Shown in pieces: positions 44,759 to 47,583 of a stretch of DNA of 47,583 nt; positions within the stretch are counted from its first letter, which is position 1; the number at the start of each line of letters is the position of its first letter. The position numbers were made by a program, and so were the translations under genes. The notes beneath the pieces were generated by a model. The model worked only from the letters and a program-made list of their open reading frames with translations. It was not told the origin of the DNA and ran no database searches. The stretch covers positions 1-47,583 of the forward strand of contig CADAXR010000007.1 of assembly GCA_902791945.1 (NCBI GenBank), given 5' to 3'. This stretch comes from an uncultured Bacteroidia bacterium. GTDB taxonomy: Bacteria; Bacteroidota; Bacteroidia; Bacteroidales; UBA932.

Positions 44759-45928
44759 ATGCTAAGGCTTTTAATCATAACCGACTTCACTGAGTCGTTC
44801 CCGACAAAACTCCTCCAGGGCATTATCCGCTACTCGCGCCGTCAGGAGCAGTGGGCTGTGTGCCGTATGCCTCCTTTCTATAAGAAGCAGATTGGCATCC
44901 TCGGCGTAGTCAAGTGGGCTAAGACCTGGGGTGCTGATGCTGTTATCGGTCAGTTCGAGCAGGACGACCCTGTCGAGATGTTTGCCCAGAATGGAATCGT
45001 TGCCGTGGCGCAGGACTTCAAGAAGCGGTTTACCACCATCCCGAACATCACCGGCGACTACATCGGGACCGGCCGGATGGCGGCCAGGTATTTTATCGAC
45101 CACGGCTTCCGTAATTTTGGATTTTTCGGTTTCAAGGACGTCTGCTGGTCGGATGAGCGCAGGGAAGGCTTCCGTCTGGAGCTGGAAGAGGCCGGTTTCG
45201 GAGAGGCATTCTGCGATTACACGATGCAGGACATCGACAAACTCTGGTACTATGAGAGGAAGCACATGGCTGAGTGGCTCCGGTCCATCCCCAAGCCCAT
45301 CGCCATAATGGCCTGCGATGACAACCAGGGCAACAACCTCATCGAGGCCTGCCACACCGCCGGAATCAAGATTCCCGACGAAATCGCTGTCCTCGGAGTG
45401 GACAACGACGAGATGCTATGCAACCTCGGCAGCACAGCGCTTTCCAGCATCGCAGTCGATATCGAAGACGGCGGCTACAGGACGGCGGAGCTGATCGAGA
45501 AGATGTTCGCCAACCCCGGAGTGAACTACGGCGATATAGTCCTGGAGCCCGTCAAGATAGTGGATAGAATGTCGACGGCCGGTTTTGCGACAGGTGATGC
45601 CCAGATCCGCAAGGTGCTTCTAACCATCCACAAAAACATCTGCCGTCGCATCCCTGTGACGGAGCTGATGACCGTCGCCGCGATGTCGAGGCGGGCCCTT
45701 GAGCGCCGTTTCCGCGCGGTGACCGGCGGGAGTATCTACAAGTACATTACCGACCTGAAACTCAAGCACTTCGCCGATATGCTGACCGACACGGCGGAGC
45801 CTGTCAACAACATAGCCCTTTCGATGGGCGAAAGCGACACAAAGACCATTGCCCGTCGCTTCAAACAGATCTACGGCTGCTCGCCCCTCGAGTGGCGTGA
45901 AAAACATCAAAAACCTCAGGAACAATGA
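44759..45928 (+). CDS. XylR-family transcriptional regulator (sugar-binding plus AraC-type HTH)
   Basis: A 389-residue cytoplasmic regulator. Residues about 1-275 are a LacI/periplasmic-binding-protein-like sensor domain (LLIITDFTESFPTKLLQGIIRY, then MACDDNQGNNLIEACHTAGI and the LacI-type IPDEIAVLGVDNDEMLCNL). Residues about 285-385 form an AraC-type double helix-turn-helix ending with the signature IARRFKQIYGCSPLEWREK. This is the architecture of E. coli XylR, which senses an intracellular sugar. Here it probably senses GlcNAc, GlcN or a phosphorylated form and controls the divergent promoters at 42.5 kb. Its stop overlaps the next gene's start as ATGA. Confidence 0.92.
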   Translation: MLRLLIITDFTESFPTKLLQGIIRYSRRQEQWAVCRMPPFYKKQIGILGVVKWAKTWGADAVIGQFEQDDPVEMFAQNGIVAVAQDFKKRFTTIPNITGDYIGTGRMAARYFIDHGFRNFGFFGFKDVCWSDERREGFRLELEEAGFGEAFCDYTMQDIDKLWYYERKHMAEWLRSIPKPIAIMACDDNQGNNLIEACHTAGIKIPDEIAVLGVDNDEMLCNLGSTALSSIAVDIEDGGYRTAELIEKMFANPGVNYGDIVLEPVKIVDRMSTAGFATGDAQIRKVLLTIHKNICRRIPVTELMTVAAMSRRALERRFRAVTGGSIYKYITDLKLKHFADMLTDTAEPVNNIALSMGESDTKTIARRFKQIYGCSPLEWREKHQKPQEQ

Positions 45929-47166
45929 CACGGAAAATCTTCACCCTCGTCCTCCTTTTCGCCACCTGCGCCCTCTATGCGCAGAAGACCGACTGGCTCG
46001 CCGACCTGGAGGCCCACCCGGAGTATCTCGACGGCACCGACATGCTCTGCCCGACCGCCCCGGTGAAGCTGACTAAGGCCCCCAAGGGATACAAGCCTTT
46101 CTACATCAGCCACTACGCCCGTCACGGCGCCCGTTTCGCTTCTCAGAGCGACATGTACAAGTGGCTCAATGAAGTGTTCGGAAAGGCGGTTAAGGATGAC
46201 AACCTGACTGAGGCCGGCAAGGAATTCAAACGCAAGTTCGACCTTGTCTATCCGGACTTCCGTTACAGGACGGGTGAGCTGAGCTCCGTCGGCTGGTGGC
46301 ACCAGAAGGCGCTTGCGGAGCGTATGTATTCCAATTTCCCGGAAGTCTTTCCTGACGGGGCTGCCGTCACGGCAAGGACCTCCACCAATCCGCGCTGCCT
46401 CATGACGATGTCTTCCTTCTGCCTCGGTCTCAAGGAGAAGAGTCCGAAAATCAGTGTGGAGGAGAAGTTCGGCCGGATCTACACTCCCGCTGTCATCCCC
46501 CAGGACAGCGGCAACCCGTTCAAAAAGGATTACGAAAAGGGGGTCCTCGGCTTCGACGAGACCCTTGAGCACTTCATTGGGCGTACAGTGGATTACAAGG
46601 CCATCCTTGCCCGTCTGTTTACCGATGTAGATAAGGCGCTGCCGGCAGGGAAGCAGTGGGATTTCACTTCGTATCTCTACTTTTTCGCCAACGGAATGAC
46701 CAGCACGGGGAGCGACATCGATTTCAGGGATATCTTTACCCACGAGGAGCGCGTAGCTCTCTGGAAGGTGGATGATTTCCAGTTCTACTACGACATGTGG
46801 CAGACCCGCCCGGGTTATATGCCTGTTGTTGAGGATATTATCGCGTGTGCTGACGAAAGGATAGCTTCCGGGGAGCCGGGCGCCGACCTTCGTTTCGCCC
46901 ACGATTACACCTTCCTTCCGGTGCTTATGCTCCTCAATGTCAACGGCTACGGCACCAAGGTTACCGACCCCGATGAAATCCCCGTCTGGTGCCGTCTCTA
47001 CGACGTCCCCATGGGTGCCAACCTTCATCTGGTGTTCTACAAAAACAAGAAGAACCCCAAAGTTCTCTTCAGGGTTCTTCTCAATGGCTCTGAGGCCCGT
47101 CTTCCCCAGCTCTCGCAGGACCACTGGCCCTGCTACGACTGGGATGAGCTCAAGCTCAGCCTGTAG
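45925..47166 (+). CDS. Histidine acid phosphatase family protein
   Basis: A 413-residue secreted phosphatase with a signal peptide (LVLLFATCALYAQ). The catalytic RHGARF motif (Arg66, His67, Arg70), the second Arg in ARTSTNPRCLMT and the proton donor His326-Asp327 in RFAHDYTF place it in the histidine acid phosphatase branch of the histidine phosphatase superfamily, which includes phytases and inositol-polyphosphate phosphatases. The HD pair, rather than the HAE of MINPP enzymes, points to the acid phosphatase/phytase side. The substrate is unproven. It is coupled to the XylR-type regulator by an ATGA overlap. Its TAG directly abuts the convergent stop of the next gene. Confidence 0.88.
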   Translation: MTRKIFTLVLLFATCALYAQKTDWLADLEAHPEYLDGTDMLCPTAPVKLTKAPKGYKPFYISHYARHGARFASQSDMYKWLNEVFGKAVKDDNLTEAGKEFKRKFDLVYPDFRYRTGELSSVGWWHQKALAERMYSNFPEVFPDGAAVTARTSTNPRCLMTMSSFCLGLKEKSPKISVEEKFGRIYTPAVIPQDSGNPFKKDYEKGVLGFDETLEHFIGRTVDYKAILARLFTDVDKALPAGKQWDFTSYLYFFANGMTSTGSDIDFRDIFTHEERVALWKVDDFQFYYDMWQTRPGYMPVVEDIIACADERIASGEPGADLRFAHDYTFLPVLMLLNVNGYGTKVTDPDEIPVWCRLYDVPMGANLHLVFYKNKKNPKVLFRVLLNGSEARLPQLSQDHWPCYDWDELKLSL

Positions 47167-47583
47167 CTATTTCAGCATAATAGCGCGGAGGTCATCGATG
47201 TCCTGCTGAGGGACACCGATGTTGATGAGGTATTTTGCAATACGCTCCTGGTAGGTGCCGCTGTCGGTCGTGCTGAAGATAGTCTTGCGGATCGAGCTGT
47301 AGCTGTAGTTGTCGTAGGTGTGCTTGTAAACGGTGCCCTCCTCGGACATGCCCCAGTCGGCCGGGGTGAAATAGGTGAGCTCGTAGTCCTTTGCCATGTC
47401 GCTTTCGCTGACGCCGAGGACGCCTTCCAGAAGGACGGCCAGCGTTGCGGTGCGGTCACGCCCTGCAGCGCAGTGAAAATAGACCGGCTTGCCCTCACGG
47501 AGACGCGCCACGACCCACTTGAAGGTATCCCTGACTTTGTCAGGGTTGTCCCTGATCATAGTGTTGTAGCCGCTGTCAAAGCC
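47167..47583 (-). CDS. Tyrosine-protein phosphatase-like protein, 5' end outside the window
   Basis: The C-terminal 138 residues of a protein-tyrosine-phosphatase-fold enzyme. The window begins within the gene at GFDSGYNTMIRDN. The P-loop FHCAAGRDRTA shows the CX5R signature (HCxxGxxR with Cys nucleophile and Arg), and the GRDRT form is typical of the lipid/tyrosine phosphatases of the Y_phosphatase3 family. Ends in DDLRAIMLK. The N-terminus, and thus any signal peptide, cannot be seen, so location is unknown. Its stop TAG abuts the stop of the histidine phosphatase on the other strand (TAGCTA). Confidence 0.86.
   Translation of the reverse strand, partial: GFDSGYNTMIRDNPDKVRDTFKWVVARLREGKPVYFHCAAGRDRTATLAVLLEGVLGVSESDMAKDYELTYFTPADWGMSEEGTVYKHTYDNYSYSSIRKTIFSTTDSGTYQERIAKYLINIGVPQQDIDDLRAIMLK

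Noticed and set aside
47161..47169. TAGCTA palindrome formed by the two convergent stop codons as a regulatory site.
   Set aside because: It is a simple outcome of abutting TAG stops. A near-palindrome TAGAGTCTA at 2187-2195 arises the same way between the TolC and antiporter genes.

Overview
The window looks like a chromosomal piece from a GC-rich member of the Bacteroidales. The evidence is two SusC/SusD pairs, BACON-domain and FISUMP/fimbrillin-type lipoproteins, a XylR-type regulator, promoter boxes of the Bacteroidetes TTTG/TAnnTTTG type, and a MurA of the Asp-for-Cys type. Genus cannot be fixed from the sequence; gut or oral lineages related to Alistipes/RC9/Cryptobacteroides are a guess from the base composition. 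Genes are packed tightly, often with ATGA or TAG/ATG junctions, and no gap exceeds 300 bases. I see no tRNA, rRNA, CRISPR array, IS element or phage gene.

Positions 1-18.3 kb are core housekeeping. A frameshifted acyl-CoA ligase end and a TolC-like outer membrane protein run rightwards. A leftward cluster dnaX-lptB-murA-cation/proton antiporter follows (8.3 to 2.2 kb). A rightward cluster comes next: a sigma-54-type response regulator without a DNA-binding domain, then cmk and ispH (8.4-11.15 kb). A second leftward cluster (18.2 to 11.1 kb) holds an Omp85-like beta-barrel protein, an MBL-fold hydrolase, uvrA, a secreted protein of unknown function and an M16 peptidase.

Positions 18.4-47.2 kb are an accessory glycan-use region. 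A leftward run of 14 genes (42.47 to 18.44 kb, with gaps of 33 bases or less) encodes, in transcription order: a GH2 enzyme resembling exo-beta-D-glucosaminidase, an alkaline phosphatase, a ROK sugar kinase, a GH18 glycosidase, SusC-SusD, a second SusC-SusD whose SusC lacks the usual N-terminal domain, two BACON lipoproteins, two FISUMP lipoproteins, a 41-residue peptide and a third FISUMP lipoprotein. It ends at a strong stem-loop. Rightward from the same intergenic promoter region lie a GH20 beta-hexosaminidase, a XylR-family regulator and a histidine acid phosphatase. The last feature is the end of a leftward tyrosine phosphatase, cut by the window edge.

The enzyme set (GH18 endo-enzyme, GH20 exo-N-acetylglucosaminidase, GH2 exo-glucosaminidase, ROK kinase) fits one job: breaking down a polymer or glycan with both GlcNAc and free GlcN, such as partly deacetylated chitin. 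SusCD would do the import, the BACON/FISUMP proteins would do surface capture or adhesion, and a cytoplasmic sugar-sensing regulator would control it. The target is inferred, not proven. A 27-bp dispersed repeat appears twice in frame inside dnaX, with a third partial copy there, and once directly before the regulator's start codon.
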